Source of the DNA: JBGOTP01 sp963717075
GTDB taxonomy: Bacteria; Acidobacteriota; Vicinamibacteria; Vicinamibacterales; CAVVIG01
Assembly: GCA_963717075.1 (NCBI GenBank)
Contig: CAVQVI010000016.1
Coordinates: forward strand, 1 to 64,000
Direction: 5' to 3'
Length of the DNA stretch: 64,000 nucleotides
Of this stretch, positions 1 to 9,188 are shown piece by piece. Below the pieces are notes generated by a model that saw only the letters and a list, made by a program, of their open reading frames with translations, was not told the DNA's origin and made no database searches. A program made the translations under genes and the position numbers. Position 1 is the first letter of the stretch, and each line of letters starts with the position of its first letter.

Positions 1-36
1 GAAGCACCAAGGCCGAAGGACCAAGGACCAGAAAGC

Positions 37-2708
37 ATGCCCAAGCGACCGAAGACCGCGAAAGGCCCGACGCCCGTCGAGGCCATCAAGCACAAGGACA
101 CGCGCGTCAACATCCCCACCGAGGAGCTGCGCGACTTCGTGGCCGACGACGAGCAGACGCCGAAGACGATGCTCTACCCGCGCGACCCGTCGCTCGACCC
201 GCAGCTCGTGTGGAAGGGCAAGGACGAGCAGGACCGGCAGCCGCTCGCCGTGCCGGCCGTGCCCATCTACATCCAGGAGAAGATCCACCCGCAGGCGCTC
301 ATCGAGAACCTGCGCGACACGGCGAAGGCGGGCGAGCCGGAGCCGGAGCTGACGCTCTTCGGCGACTTCAACGGCCTGGACGAGCGGAGTTCGACAAGAA
401 GGTCGACTTCTACCACCACGACCAGAACTGGTCGAACCGGATGATCCTGGGCGACTCGCTGCTGGTGATGACGAGCCTCGCCGAGAAGGAAGGGCTGAAG
501 GGCAAGGTCCAGACGATCTACATCGACCCGCCCTACGGCATCAAGTTCGGCTCCAACTGGCAGGTGAGCACGCGCAAGCGCGACGTGAAGGACGGCAAGG
601 CGGAGGACGCGACCCGCCAGCCCGAGCAGATCCGCGCCTTCCGCGACACCTGGAAGCTCGGCATCCACTCCTACCTCGCCTACCTGCGCGACCGGCTCGT
701 CGTCGCCCGCGAGCTGCTGACCGAGACGCGGCAGCATCTTCGTGCAGATCGGCGACGAGAACGTGCATCTGGTGCGCTGCGTGCTGGACGAGGTGTTCGG
801 GAGCGAGAACTTCGTGTCGCTGATCACGTTCAAGAAGACGAGCGGTGCGGCAGCTTCGCAGTCGGACGTACTGCCTGGCATCGACGCGACTACCTCCTCT
901 GGTACGCGAAGAGACATCGAGCACGTCGAAGTACCGGCAGCTCTACTTCGAGAAAGCGAGCTCGGCGGTGCAGGCGCGGCAGCGTACACGACTGGGTCGA
1001 GCTGCCCGACGGACACGCGACGAGCTGCCACGGCTGCCGAGCTGAGAGTCTGCGCAGCGTCGCCAGACGGCTCGTTCATGTCTCGACAATCTGACGTCGC
1101 CGACATGACGTCGGAAGACGACGTGTTCCGGTCGAGCTGCAGGACGACCGTGTTCGAAGTGCAGGTCGCGCTGGAAGACCAACCGAGAATGGGATGGCAA
1201 GCTTGCTGCATGCGCGGCGACTCGGTTGCATGCCGGCAGACTACGCTCTCGCTACGTCCGCTATCTCGACGACTTCCCGGCGTTCCCGCTTGACGAACGT
1301 CTGGACCGACACCGGTCTGGCAGCTTCGGCGACCGACAAGATCTACGTCGTCCAGACGCAACTCGAAGGTCATCGAGCGCTGCCTCCTGATGACCACCGA
1401 CCCCGGCGACCTCGTCCTCGACCCGACCTGCGGCAGCGGCACGACCGCCTACGTCGCCGAGCAGTGGGGCCGCCGCTGGATCACCATCGACACCAGCCGC
1501 GTCGCGCTCGCGCTGGCCCGCACGCGCCTGATGGCCGCGAAGTATCCCTACTACCTGCTCGCCGACTCGCCGGAAGGCGTCCAGAAGGAAGCCGAGCTGA
1601 CCGGCAAGATGCCGCCCGCCTACAAGACCGACAGGCGACATCCGCAAAGGGCTTCGTCTACAAGCGCGTGCCGCACGTCACGCTCAAGTCCATCGCCAAC
1701 AACCCGGACATCAAGGAAGGCATGACGCGCGAGGAGATCGACGCCGCCATCGCCCGCCACGCCGACACCGAGACTGCTCTACGACCAGCCCTACGAGGAC
1801 AACAAGCGCGTCCGCGTCACCGGGCCGTTCACCGTCGAGAGCCTGTCGCCGCACCGCGTGCTGTCGACCGACGACGAGCGACCGGCGACGGCACAGCGAG
1901 CCGAGCAGCGAAGCGCCGCACGCGGCAGACTTCGCGCACGATGATCCTCGACAACCTGCGCAAGGCCGGCGTCCAGAACACGCGCGAAGAACGAGCGGCT
2001 CACCTTCGACCGGCTCGAGCCGCTACGCCGGGCCGTGGCTCCACGCCGCGGGCGAGTACACCGACGCGGACGGCAAGTCGCGCCGCGTCGCCGTCTCCAT
2101 CGGCCCCGAGCACGGCACCGTCGGCCCGCAGCAGGTGAAGGAGGCCGCCAAGGAAGCCGTCCAGGGCGTCGGCTTCGACCTGCTCGTCGTCTGCGGCTTC
2201 GCCTTCGACCCGCACGTGTCCGAAGAGGCGAAGCGCTACGGCAAGCTGACCGTCCTGCCCGCCCGCATGAACCCCGACCTGGCGATGGGCGACGAGCTGC
2301 TGAAGAAGACCGGCGCCGGCAACCTGTTCATGGTCTTCGGCGAGCCGGACGTCGACGATCACGAAGCAGAAGGACGGCAAGCTCGTCGTCGAGATCAAGG
2401 GCGTCGACGTCTACGACCCGACCACCGGCGCAGATCCGCAGCATCGTCGACCGACGACATCGCCTGCTGGTTCATCGACACCGACTACAACGGCGAGAGC
2501 TTCTTCGTCCGCCACGCCTACTTCACCGGCGCCGACGAGCCCTACGACAAGCTCAAGCGCGCCCTGCGCGCCGAGATCGACGAGGCCGCCTGGTCGACGC
2601 TCTACTGCACCGTCAGCCGCCCGTTCGCCCCGCCCGCGACCGGGCAAGATCGCCGTCAAGGTCATCAACCACTACGGCGACGAGGTGCTGAAGGTGTACG
2701 AGACCTGA
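37..2708 (+). pseudogene. Adenine-specific DNA methyltransferase (type III Mod-like), multiply frameshifted
   Basis: The reading frame is scattered over all three forward frames. Joined, it gives a beta-class amino-methyltransferase: a charged N-terminal region (37-390), then the catalytic motif IDPPYG at about 521-538, and later the SAM-binding motif DPTCGSGTT at about 1420-1446. The order DPPY before FxGxG is the Mod type of type III restriction systems. The C-terminal part (2135-2708) resembles the tail of such methyltransferases and ends KVYET-stop at 2706-2708. At least six frame changes are needed, and 840-1390 is almost unreadable. No restriction (Res) subunit follows, so it may be a solitary methylase. 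Third-position GC is higher than in the genes after 2.8 kb. Indels by sequencing error and real decay cannot be separated here. Confidence 0.75.
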
Positions 2709-2802
2709 ATTTGGTCATCTGGTCATCTAGGCATCTGGTCATTTGATCTGGTCAATGACCAAATCAATGACGAGATGACCAGATGACCAGATGACTAAAT
2801 TC
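2707..2802. repeat. Long palindrome built from ggtcatct-type short repeats
   Basis: Left arm 2707-2728 and right arm 2781-2802 are reverse complements at 21 of 22 positions. Both arms are built from repeated ggtcatct/agatgacc units, with further copies between them. It starts inside the methyltransferase stop codon and ends 55 bp before the antiporter start. It could fold as an mRNA hairpin and act as a terminator-like or stabilising element, but there is no U-tract. Confidence 0.75.
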
Positions 2803-2857
2803 ACCGCCGGCCGCTCTCCAGCCGGCGTCCTGCCACGCGTCGGATAAGATCGAGCCG

Positions 2858-4585
2858 GTGCACGGCCTCGATCTGATCCTCACACTGACCGGAAGTCTGA
2901 CGGCCGCGTTGCTGCTCGGCTATGTGACGCAGCGCCTGGGACTGTCGCCGCTCGTGGGGTATCTCGTCGCCGGGACGATCGTCGGACCTCACACGCCTGG
3001 CTTTGTCGCCGACGCGCGCCTCGCGGAGCAACTCGCGGAAATCGGGGTCATCCTGCTCATGTTCGGGGTGGGCGTGCAGTTTCATCTCGATGAACTGCTG
3101 GCCGTGCGCCGCATCGCCATCCCTGGCGCGATTGCGCAAAGCGCCGTCACGACCGTGCTTGGCGCCGCCGTCGCGCATCTCCTTGGCTGGGAGTGGCCGG
3201 CGGCCATCGTGTTCGGCATGGCGCTGGCAGTGGCGAGCACAGTTGTCCTGATTCGCGTGCTTTCTGACAATCACGATCTGCACACGCCCATCGGCCATGT
3301 CGCGGTCGGCTGGCTCGTGGTCGAAGACCTGGTCACCATCGTCGTGCTGGTCCTGATGCCGGCGCTCTTCGGAGCGAACGCTTCTCATGCGGGACTCGGC
3401 GCGGCTCTGGCCCTCACGGGCGTCAAGGTGGCCGGCTTCGTGATCTTTACGGCGGCCGTCGGCAAGCGCGCGATTCCCTGGCTTCTCGATCGTGTGGCGT
3501 CGACACGGTCGCGAGAGTTGTTCACGCTCGCAGTGCTCGTCATCGCGCTCGGCATTGCTGTGGGATCGGCCTCGGTGTTCGGAGTGTCGATGGCGCTCGG
3601 CGCCTTTCTCGCCGGAATGGTCGTCGGTCGTTCTGACTACAGCGTAAGAGCGGCGTCGGAAGCGCTGCCAATGCGCGATGCGTTTGCGGTCTTGTTCTTC
3701 GTGTCGGTCGGTATGCTGCTCGATCCGCACGCGCTCGTCGACTCACCCGCGCTGATCGTTGCCACCCTTGGCGTTGTGTTGATTGGCAAACCGCTCATCG
3801 CCATGGCCGTGGTCATTCTTCTGAAGTACCCATTCGGGGTCGCGCTCTCGGTCGCGGTGGCGCTGGCACAAATCGGGGAGTTCTCGTTCATCCTTGGCGC
3901 GCTCGGCAAGGAGCTTGGGCTTCTCACGAGCAGCGCGATGAATGCCATCGTCGCCGTGTCCATCGCGTCAATCGTGCTGAATCCCCTGATCTACCGCGCC
4001 GTGGGGCCGGTCGAACGGTGGGTCGAAGGGCGGCCGTGGCTGCGGAAGATCGTCAATCCTGCACGCGACGCGCGGCTATCAGGTCTGGCGAATCCGAGAG
4101 CCGTTCGGCCCGACCCGGTGCGTCGCGCGGTGATCGTGGGGTACGGCCCCACTGGACGCACGTTGGCGCGGCTCCTTCGCGACAATGGGATTGAGCCAAC
4201 GGTGGTTGAGCTCAACATGGACACCGTGCGTCAACTGCACGACGAGGGCGCCGCCGCCGTGTACGGCGAGGCGAGCCATCGGGAGACCCTGGAGGCTGCT
4301 GGTGTGGCGGAGGCGAGCAGTCTCATTCTCAGTGCGGCGGGGATGGACGAGAGCGCAGAAGTGATCAGGATTGCACGCGAGCTGAACCCGATGATCCATG
4401 TGTTGGCCAGGACGGCTCAGTTGCGAGACCGCGCGGCTCTCCAGAAAGCAGGCGCGGACAGCGTGTACTCGGGCGAGGGGGAACTGGCGTTTGCGCTCGC
4501 CGAAGACATGCTTCACCGGCTCGGCGCGACTCCCGAGCAAATCGCGCGTGAGCGCGACCGTGTACGCGCGGATTTGTTCGGGTAG
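2858..4585 (+). CDS. Kef/YbaL-type monovalent cation:proton antiporter with TrkA-N domain
   Basis: 575 residues from a GTG start. Residues 1-380 form a polytopic Na+/H+ exchanger (CPA2) membrane domain of about 12 hydrophobic helices. Residues about 415-530 are a cytosolic TrkA-N (RCK) Rossmann domain that starts AVIVGYGPTGRTLARLL, a nucleotide-binding GxGxxG-like turn. Length and order fit YbaL/KefB/KefC antiporters, which export K+ or Na+ in exchange for protons in the inner membrane under nucleotide or thiol control. No KefF/KefG ancillary gene lies next to it. The frame is intact and conserved from start to stop. The exact cation is not predictable. Confidence 0.9.
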   Translation: MHGLDLILTLTGSLTAALLLGYVTQRLGLSPLVGYLVAGTIVGPHTPGFVADARLAEQLAEIGVILLMFGVGVQFHLDELLAVRRIAIPGAIAQSAVTTVLGAAVAHLLGWEWPAAIVFGMALAVASTVVLIRVLSDNHDLHTPIGHVAVGWLVVEDLVTIVVLVLMPALFGANASHAGLGAALALTGVKVAGFVIFTAAVGKRAIPWLLDRVASTRSRELFTLAVLVIALGIAVGSASVFGVSMALGAFLAGMVVGRSDYSVRAASEALPMRDAFAVLFFVSVGMLLDPHALVDSPALIVATLGVVLIGKPLIAMAVVILLKYPFGVALSVAVALAQIGEFSFILGALGKELGLLTSSAMNAIVAVSIASIVLNPLIYRAVGPVERWVEGRPWLRKIVNPARDARLSGLANPRAVRPDPVRRAVIVGYGPTGRTLARLLRDNGIEPTVVELNMDTVRQLHDEGAAAVYGEASHRETLEAAGVAEASSLILSAAGMDESAEVIRIARELNPMIHVLARTAQLRDRAALQKAGADSVYSGEGELAFALAEDMLHRLGATPEQIARERDRVRADLFG

Positions 4586-4699
4586 ATCGTGTATAGTCAG
4601 TACTGTCCTTACCGCACTGAGCCAGCCAGCGTTCGAGTAGTGCCCCCACGCGGGTGCGCGCCGACGGCCCACTTCGTATTCTCAGGAAAAGAGGCTGGT

Positions 4700-4891
4700 G
4701 TGATCCATCGTCCAACCGAATTCAGCGCCTTCGAGTTCGCCGTTCTTTCAGGCCTTCGGGCCGCGCAACTGGTGCGCGGATGTATCCCCCGGATGGAGGG
4801 GACGCACAAAGCCACCATGATGGCCCAGCTGGAGGTCGCCTCGGGCAAGGTGACGAGATCTGTCGAGCCGAGTCCTGTTCTGGTGGAGTGA
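4700..4891 (+). CDS. rpoZ: DNA-directed RNA polymerase omega subunit-like protein
   Basis: 63 residues from a GTG start with AAAAGAGG just upstream (4686-4694). The sequence EFAVLSGLRAAQLVRGC followed by HKATMMAQLEVASGKV matches the omega pattern: a helix with two basic residues ending in a Gln-Leu, a short loop, then a Thr/Ala-rich helix ending in a gene-specific GK. Omega binds the beta-prime C-terminus and helps RNA polymerase assembly. The usual neighbours (gmk, coaBC) are absent, so this may be a solitary or second copy. The frame is open upstream to 4589 but without a better ribosome site. Confidence 0.65.
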   Translation: MIHRPTEFSAFEFAVLSGLRAAQLVRGCIPRMEGTHKATMMAQLEVASGKVTRSVEPSPVLVE

Positions 4892-4916
4892 GCGGCGCCA
4901 CCCCTCAAGGCCTCCG

Positions 4917-5525
4917 CTACGGAAACATCTTTGTCTTCGGGGCTGCGTCGCCCTGAAATTCGTGCGACATGTTGTAGAAGCCCGCGGCGGAGAGCGTCAC
5001 CGTGACGTCGGCATTGCTGGGATTCTCCCAGTACCATCCATGGATGCCTGAGAACGGAGCGGTCAGCGTGCCGGATGCCGCGTCCTTGGCGTTCACTTTT
5101 TCGTAGCTCTCCGCGTAGCCTCGGGGCGCGCCGTCTGGCTCTGCGTGCAACTCGTAGTTCACGAGGCCGGTGGCCTTCCATGAATAGAGCAGCGCTTCGC
5201 CCTTCTCGAGGCGGTACTTGTATTCGATCGATCCTCGAGGTCCCAGCTTGAAGTCGACCGTTTCGTGCTGATAGCCGCGCTCCTGCGGCGCAACCGTCGG
5301 CGCGCCGCCCGCGCTGGCGGCACGCGTGGCCTGGAAGGCGTCCATGCCTTTTTTGACGTCGTTCATCGCGGTGAGGCCGAGCCTCCGGCCGACCCCGAGC
5401 GGGTCGACGCCGTATTCGGCCGGCAAGACGGCGACGACCAGGAGCAGCCCCGAGACCAGCAACGCCGCCCCGGCGTTGAGCGCGATCCGCTCCCTGGCCA
5501 GGACAGGATTCATCTCAGTCGCCAT
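4917..5525 (-). CDS. Single-pass membrane-anchored protein of unknown function, partner of HupE-like gene
   Basis: 202 residues. An N-terminal cytosolic stretch of about 15 residues is followed by one transmembrane helix (about residues 14-35, LLVSGLLLVVAVLPAEYG), and the rest is extracytoplasmic and soluble. It includes a beta-rich domain with GSIEYKYRLEKG and HGWYWENPSNADVTV. The start ATG at 5525 overlaps the stop of the HupE-like gene by one base (TGATG), which shows translational coupling. The pairing of an anchored protein of this kind with HupE/UreJ-like proteins is seen in other genomes, where it is annotated only as a transmembrane anchor protein. Role unknown; metal handling or electron transfer to the neighbouring cytochrome is possible. 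Confidence 0.6.
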   Translation of the reverse strand: MATEMNPVLARERIALNAGAALLVSGLLLVVAVLPAEYGVDPLGVGRRLGLTAMNDVKKGMDAFQATRAASAGGAPTVAPQERGYQHETVDFKLGPRGSIEYKYRLEKGEALLYSWKATGLVNYELHAEPDGAPRGYAESYEKVNAKDAASGTLTAPFSGIHGWYWENPSNADVTVTLSAAGFYNMSHEFQGDAAPKTKMFP

Positions 5526-6217
5526 CACGCCTCCAGAAAATAACCGGACAGTTGATACCCCACGAGGAGGAAGCCGCACGCCATCAAGACGCCGTTGGTC
5601 ACGAACGCGTGTCGGAGAAATCCGCGGCGGGTCCGCCAGGCGCTCAGCACGATGAGCACGAACGTCAGGGCGACGACCTGACCGATTTCCACGCCGACGT
5701 TGAAGCTCACGATGTTGGCCACCAGGCCGTTCGGCGAGAGGGCGAAATCCTGCAGCTTCGTCGCGAGTCCGAAACCGTGAAACAGCCCGAACACCAGCAC
5801 GGCGACGCGTGTATTGGGCTGAAAGCCCAGGAAGCGTGTGAAGCCGTCCATGTTGTCGAACGCTTTGTACACGACGGAGAACCCGATGATGGCGTCGATG
5901 ATGTACGGGTTGGCTCTGACGCCTCCGAGCACGCCGACGAGCAGCGTCAGGCTATGGCCGATTGTGAACAGGCTGACGTACTGGACGATGTCCTTCATGC
6001 GATACAGGAAGAAGATCACGCCGACCAGAAATGCCAGGTGGTCGTACCCGGTCACCATGTGCTTGGCGCCGAGATACATGAGCGGACCAATGGCCGCGCC
6101 TTGAATGGACTGGAGGAACACGGCGTCCTTGCCCGATACGCCGTGAGCGCTGACGTGACCCACGCATACGACCGACAGCAATGCGATGGTGAAGACGACG
6201 ACCGCTGGCGCTCGCAT
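5525..6217 (-). CDS. HupE/UreJ-family membrane protein (putative metal permease)
   Basis: 230 residues from ATG 6217. A signal-like first helix ends VSAHG. About six further helices follow, with the family motifs GYDHLAFLVG and FTIGHSLTLL, whose His residues are the candidate metal ligands. HupE and UreJ proteins are secondary nickel/cobalt transporters for hydrogenase or urease, but neither enzyme is present here. The gene is the middle of a leftward operon: its start lies one base after the cytochrome stop, and its own stop overlaps the next start. An upstream in-frame ATG at 6277 exists but would lie inside the cytochrome gene. The transported metal is unknown. Confidence 0.8.
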   Translation of the reverse strand: MRAPAVVVFTIALLSVVCVGHVSAHGVSGKDAVFLQSIQGAAIGPLMYLGAKHMVTGYDHLAFLVGVIFFLYRMKDIVQYVSLFTIGHSLTLLVGVLGGVRANPYIIDAIIGFSVVYKAFDNMDGFTRFLGFQPNTRVAVLVFGLFHGFGLATKLQDFALSPNGLVANIVSFNVGVEIGQVVALTFVLIVLSAWRTRRGFLRHAFVTNGVLMACGFLLVGYQLSGYFLEA

Positions 6218-6218
6218 G

Positions 6219-6713
6219 CTAGGACCCTCGTTGATACGTGAGGTGGCAGGCATCACACGACTCGTTGATCGCTTCACCGGAATCGAACAGCGCCTCGGTG
6301 TTCTTCTCCTCGGTCGCCTTCAAGGCGACCTTGGCCGCGTCGATGAGCGCCTGAGCGTGTTTGACCCAGTCCCCGTTGTCGACCGCGCGGCTCCCCATGA
6401 GCATCAGGTTGCCCGATTCGACCAGGGCCGCCGCGCTGTTCCCGACGGCTTCCCATTCCTCGTCGTCTTTTGGCGCTGTCTCGTCGATGCCCTTCAACGA
6501 AATCACGGTGCCGACCGAGGCGAACACCACCCGGGCTGCGGGGGTGACGATGCCACGCATGATCTGCTTCACGCTCGCGACAGGTCTCAGGCGACTCGCC
6601 GTGTGGTCGACGGCTGGCGTTTGCCGGGCCGTCCGCGCGCCAACGATCACGAATCCGATGCCGCTCACGAAGAGCGCGACGCTGACGACGAATAGCCAAT
6701 GAATGACTTTCAT
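6219..6713 (-). CDS. Cytochrome c'-like monohaem protein
   Basis: 164 residues with an N-terminal hydrophobic signal or anchor (about residues 4-25). The body is mainly helical and carries a single CxxCH haem motif (CDACH) close to the C-terminus, the layout of class II (c-prime) cytochromes. ATG 6713 is chosen because GAGGAG lies 8 bp upstream; a TTG two codons earlier is possible. It is the first gene of an operon with the HupE-like and anchored proteins, so it may serve as their redox partner in the periplasm. The match to cytochrome c-prime is by layout rather than by long identity. Confidence 0.65.
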   Translation of the reverse strand: MKVIHWLFVVSVALFVSGIGFVIVGARTARQTPAVDHTASRLRPVASVKQIMRGIVTPAARVVFASVGTVISLKGIDETAPKDDEEWEAVGNSAAALVESGNLMLMGSRAVDNGDWVKHAQALIDAAKVALKATEEKNTEALFDSGEAINESCDACHLTYQRGS

Positions 6714-7290
6714 GGGCAAGACTCCTCAATGGACGAACAACCGGCATACCCGGGCGCGGCTGACGCGGCTTCCTTCGACGGCCCTGAACGACCCGGCACT
6801 GATCCCGTCCCGCTGTGCTGCTGTGCTGTCGAGCGGGTAGAGCCCTCTTGCGCTCCCAAAACGTCGCATGTGCGGAATCCAATCCTGGGTCGCCGAGGGT
6901 CAGGTATGGGTCAGCGCGTCCGATAAGCGTAAATTGACCGAGGCCTAGTTCATTACGTAGATTGCAGCGGCGTCACACAGATGCGCATGGCCTCGCGATC
7001 GATCGCGCGATTGAGTCGGCGTCTCCTCGTTTGCGCCTCATTTCCCTGGGCAGAACTCGCATCGCTCACGCAAATTATACCGGAAGGGCGCTGTGCACAC
7101 GCGCAGCTATGTCTATGTCCTGAGGCGCGGTCTGCAAGTACGAGACGCGACAGGGTTTCATGTTTGCTCGTGGGGCACGAGAAAGGCTGACGTGATGGTC
7201 GTGGCGGAGGCTTGATGAACGTTGTGCTTGCGTGACGATCACATTGACGGGCAGAGGCTGACGAGATGAGATGCTCGCATCCTGGTCCAG
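6714..7290. other. Intergenic region without a supported gene
   Basis: About 570 bp between two leftward genes. Short open frames here have no ribosome site, no recognisable motif and poor codon use. It probably holds the promoter of the cytochrome/HupE operon on its left side and the end of the 10.6-7.3 kb transcript on its right. I saw no clear terminator. Confidence 0.4.
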
Positions 7291-8274
7291 TCAGCGGTGG
7301 CCCGCGGGGGACTCGGCAAAGGAGCTCTCAACCAGCTCCGGCAACTTATTGCCCTCATGACAAGCGTATTCCAGCATCTGATAGTCTGCCGGCGCCCGTT
7401 TCCAGACGTCAAATCGCATCGTCCACGGCCGCGTAAACACGTTCGGGTCCTCGATCACGCTCTCGTAGTCGATATGATCGCCGTCCACAATGATGTAGCG
7501 TTCGATCACATGCATGGCCGCGCTGTGAAAAGAGCCCGTGGACATGCCCTCGCCTCCCTGTTCGCCGGTGACCCACGTCTTGTCGGTAAAATTCGTCACA
7601 TCGACGACGAGCGTGGTGCCCTCCCAATGACCGCGCGAGTCACCCATCCACAGTTGGACGTCCGGTCCGGGATGAGGCGCCCCGTCGATCGGAATGACGC
7701 GAAAGATGTGGTTGTTTTCGTTGAGAATCACGACGTGGCCAGGCGGTTGAAGCACGTGAAACGCATTGGTCGCGCCCCCGAGCATCTCGCGCGGGGTTCC
7801 GCCAGGTAGACACCGGATGCGGGAATCGAGAAATTCGGACCGTTCGTAGGGATGGTCCCGAATATAGTCTCGCTTGGCGAGGGCCCACGGCTGCCACGGG
7901 ATCCTGCCATCCGGCGGATCCACAACCAGCACCGTCCCCATCTTCAGACGAGATCCCTTCGAGCGCAGGGCTCCCTCCGTCCACTCCTGTCCGTGTGCGG
8001 GAACATCCTGCCCGCGCACCTTCTCCATCTGCTGCTTGTATGATTCGCGCTCTTCTTTCGTGAATCGCTCAATGGGACTGCCAATATTGCCAGTGACGCT
8101 GGGAAGATAGATTCCCTGAATATCCGGTTGACCATCGGGGAGGCGCTTCGGCGCATAGGAGGAAGTGGAAGGGGTATTGTCCTGTTGGGGCTGTCCTTCA
8201 ATGGACACCACCAAGGCACTCATGAGCGCCAGAACCACAAGCGTCGCGCGTGTTGCGGAGAAAGATGTGTGCAA
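7291..8274 (-). CDS. Exported protein of an uncharacterised acidobacterial paralogous family (copy 1)
   Basis: 327 residues from a TTG start preceded by AAAGG. A Sec signal peptide (about residues 1-27) is followed by a globular domain. Motifs shared with three other loci in this window are VVDPPDGRIPW, a Cys-Leu-Pro-Gly-Gly turn, RVIPIDGAPH, GDSRGHWEGTTLVVDVTNF, the IEDPNVFTRPWT stretch and the C-terminal EYACHEGN. The gene lies 12 bp after the secreted partner of the left copper-monooxygenase-like module, so it is the third gene of that operon. I know of no functional assignment for the family. The Cys, His and Trp invariants suggest a small-molecule-binding or enzymatic role outside the cytoplasm. 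Confidence 0.8.
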   Translation of the reverse strand: MHTSFSATRATLVVLALMSALVVSIEGQPQQDNTPSTSSYAPKRLPDGQPDIQGIYLPSVTGNIGSPIERFTKEERESYKQQMEKVRGQDVPAHGQEWTEGALRSKGSRLKMGTVLVVDPPDGRIPWQPWALAKRDYIRDHPYERSEFLDSRIRCLPGGTPREMLGGATNAFHVLQPPGHVVILNENNHIFRVIPIDGAPHPGPDVQLWMGDSRGHWEGTTLVVDVTNFTDKTWVTGEQGGEGMSTGSFHSAAMHVIERYIIVDGDHIDYESVIEDPNVFTRPWTMRFDVWKRAPADYQMLEYACHEGNKLPELVESSFAESPAGHR

Positions 8275-8286
8275 ACGCGACCTTTG

Positions 8287-9165
8287 CTAGCTCGTGACCG
8301 TCACGGTCACGTCTTGTGTGCTCGAGAGCCCGCCATCGTGAGCCAGTACGCGAATGACGTACGTCCCAGGCGCACTGAACGTGACTGTTACGGGAAACTT
8401 GCCGTCCGGGGGCAACGGCGGGGTTGCCCAGAGTGGGGACCAAGGCGAGTTGCTGTTGAGACGGTAGTCCGGATAGATCTTGAACTGCGGCGGATTGAAG
8501 GAAACCTTCGCTCCGTCACCTCTGTAGACGAACCACGCGACGCGCAGTCCCAAGGCGTCGCTTCGTCCGCGTGGCGACCCAGCGCCTCCGCGTGGCGCAG
8601 GCTTCAGTGCGGGCATCCCGTCGTCGCTGGCCGTCGCGCTCAGGCTGAGCGGCTGTCCAACCGCGACACGTCGTTCCGACGGCCCTTCGAGCCGCACCGT
8701 CGGCGCCTGGTTCGACAGATCCCGGCCTTCTGGATCGCGCCCGAAGTTGCCGACGTCCAGCATCGAGAGTTGCTTGTCGATGATGTACTCGGGGATCAAC
8801 GTCGCGTACGCCTTTTCGGTATGTCCCTGCGTCGTCAGCGTCCAGACGAGTTCCTTCTTGCCGAAGTCCGCCGGAACGCGGACCCTGAAATGAAACCGGT
8901 TGCGCCTCGGAAAGAAGTACGTCGGCTGTCCGCGGTCGGGTCCGCCCGGTTCAATGTTGTTGTTCGGGCCGATAGGGACATGGACGTGTTCGTCTATGTT
9001 CCTGTTGAAATACCCGAACACCATGTCGTAGCTGCCGTCGGCGTTCTTTTCCCACCCTTCAAACGCAGGAGCGACTGTTTGGCCGCTCGAAAGCGCCATC
9101 TGTTGGGCCGTTGCCACGGTCAGCGTGCTGAACGCGAGCAGGGCAGCGAGGGCGGCGTGACGCAT
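8287..9165 (-). CDS. Secreted Ig-like partner protein of the copper-monooxygenase-like module (copy 1)
   Basis: 292 residues from ATG 9165, with a Sec signal ending near TVATAQQ. The N-terminal half holds the motif FGYFNRN and a run of Asn/Gly/Pro (PNNNIEPGGPDRGQPT) before FPRRNRF. The second half ends in an Ig/PKD-like fold with FSAPGTYVIRVLAHDGG and a terminal VTVTV strand. It starts 23 bp after the stop of the haem/copper gene and is followed 12 bp later by the exported family protein. A close paralogue at 13612-14556 has the same partner upstream, so the two genes are inherited as a pair. Function unknown; a structural or substrate-binding subunit is likely. Confidence 0.75.
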   Translation of the reverse strand: MRHAALAALLAFSTLTVATAQQMALSSGQTVAPAFEGWEKNADGSYDMVFGYFNRNIDEHVHVPIGPNNNIEPGGPDRGQPTYFFPRRNRFHFRVRVPADFGKKELVWTLTTQGHTEKAYATLIPEYIIDKQLSMLDVGNFGRDPEGRDLSNQAPTVRLEGPSERRVAVGQPLSLSATASDDGMPALKPAPRGGAGSPRGRSDALGLRVAWFVYRGDGAKVSFNPPQFKIYPDYRLNSNSPWSPLWATPPLPPDGKFPVTVTFSAPGTYVIRVLAHDGGLSSTQDVTVTVTS

Positions 9166-9188
9166 CGGACAATTCCGCAAATCGATGC

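Noticed and set aside
6981..7190. Short plus-strand open frame
   Set aside because: No ribosome site, no domain, unusual composition.
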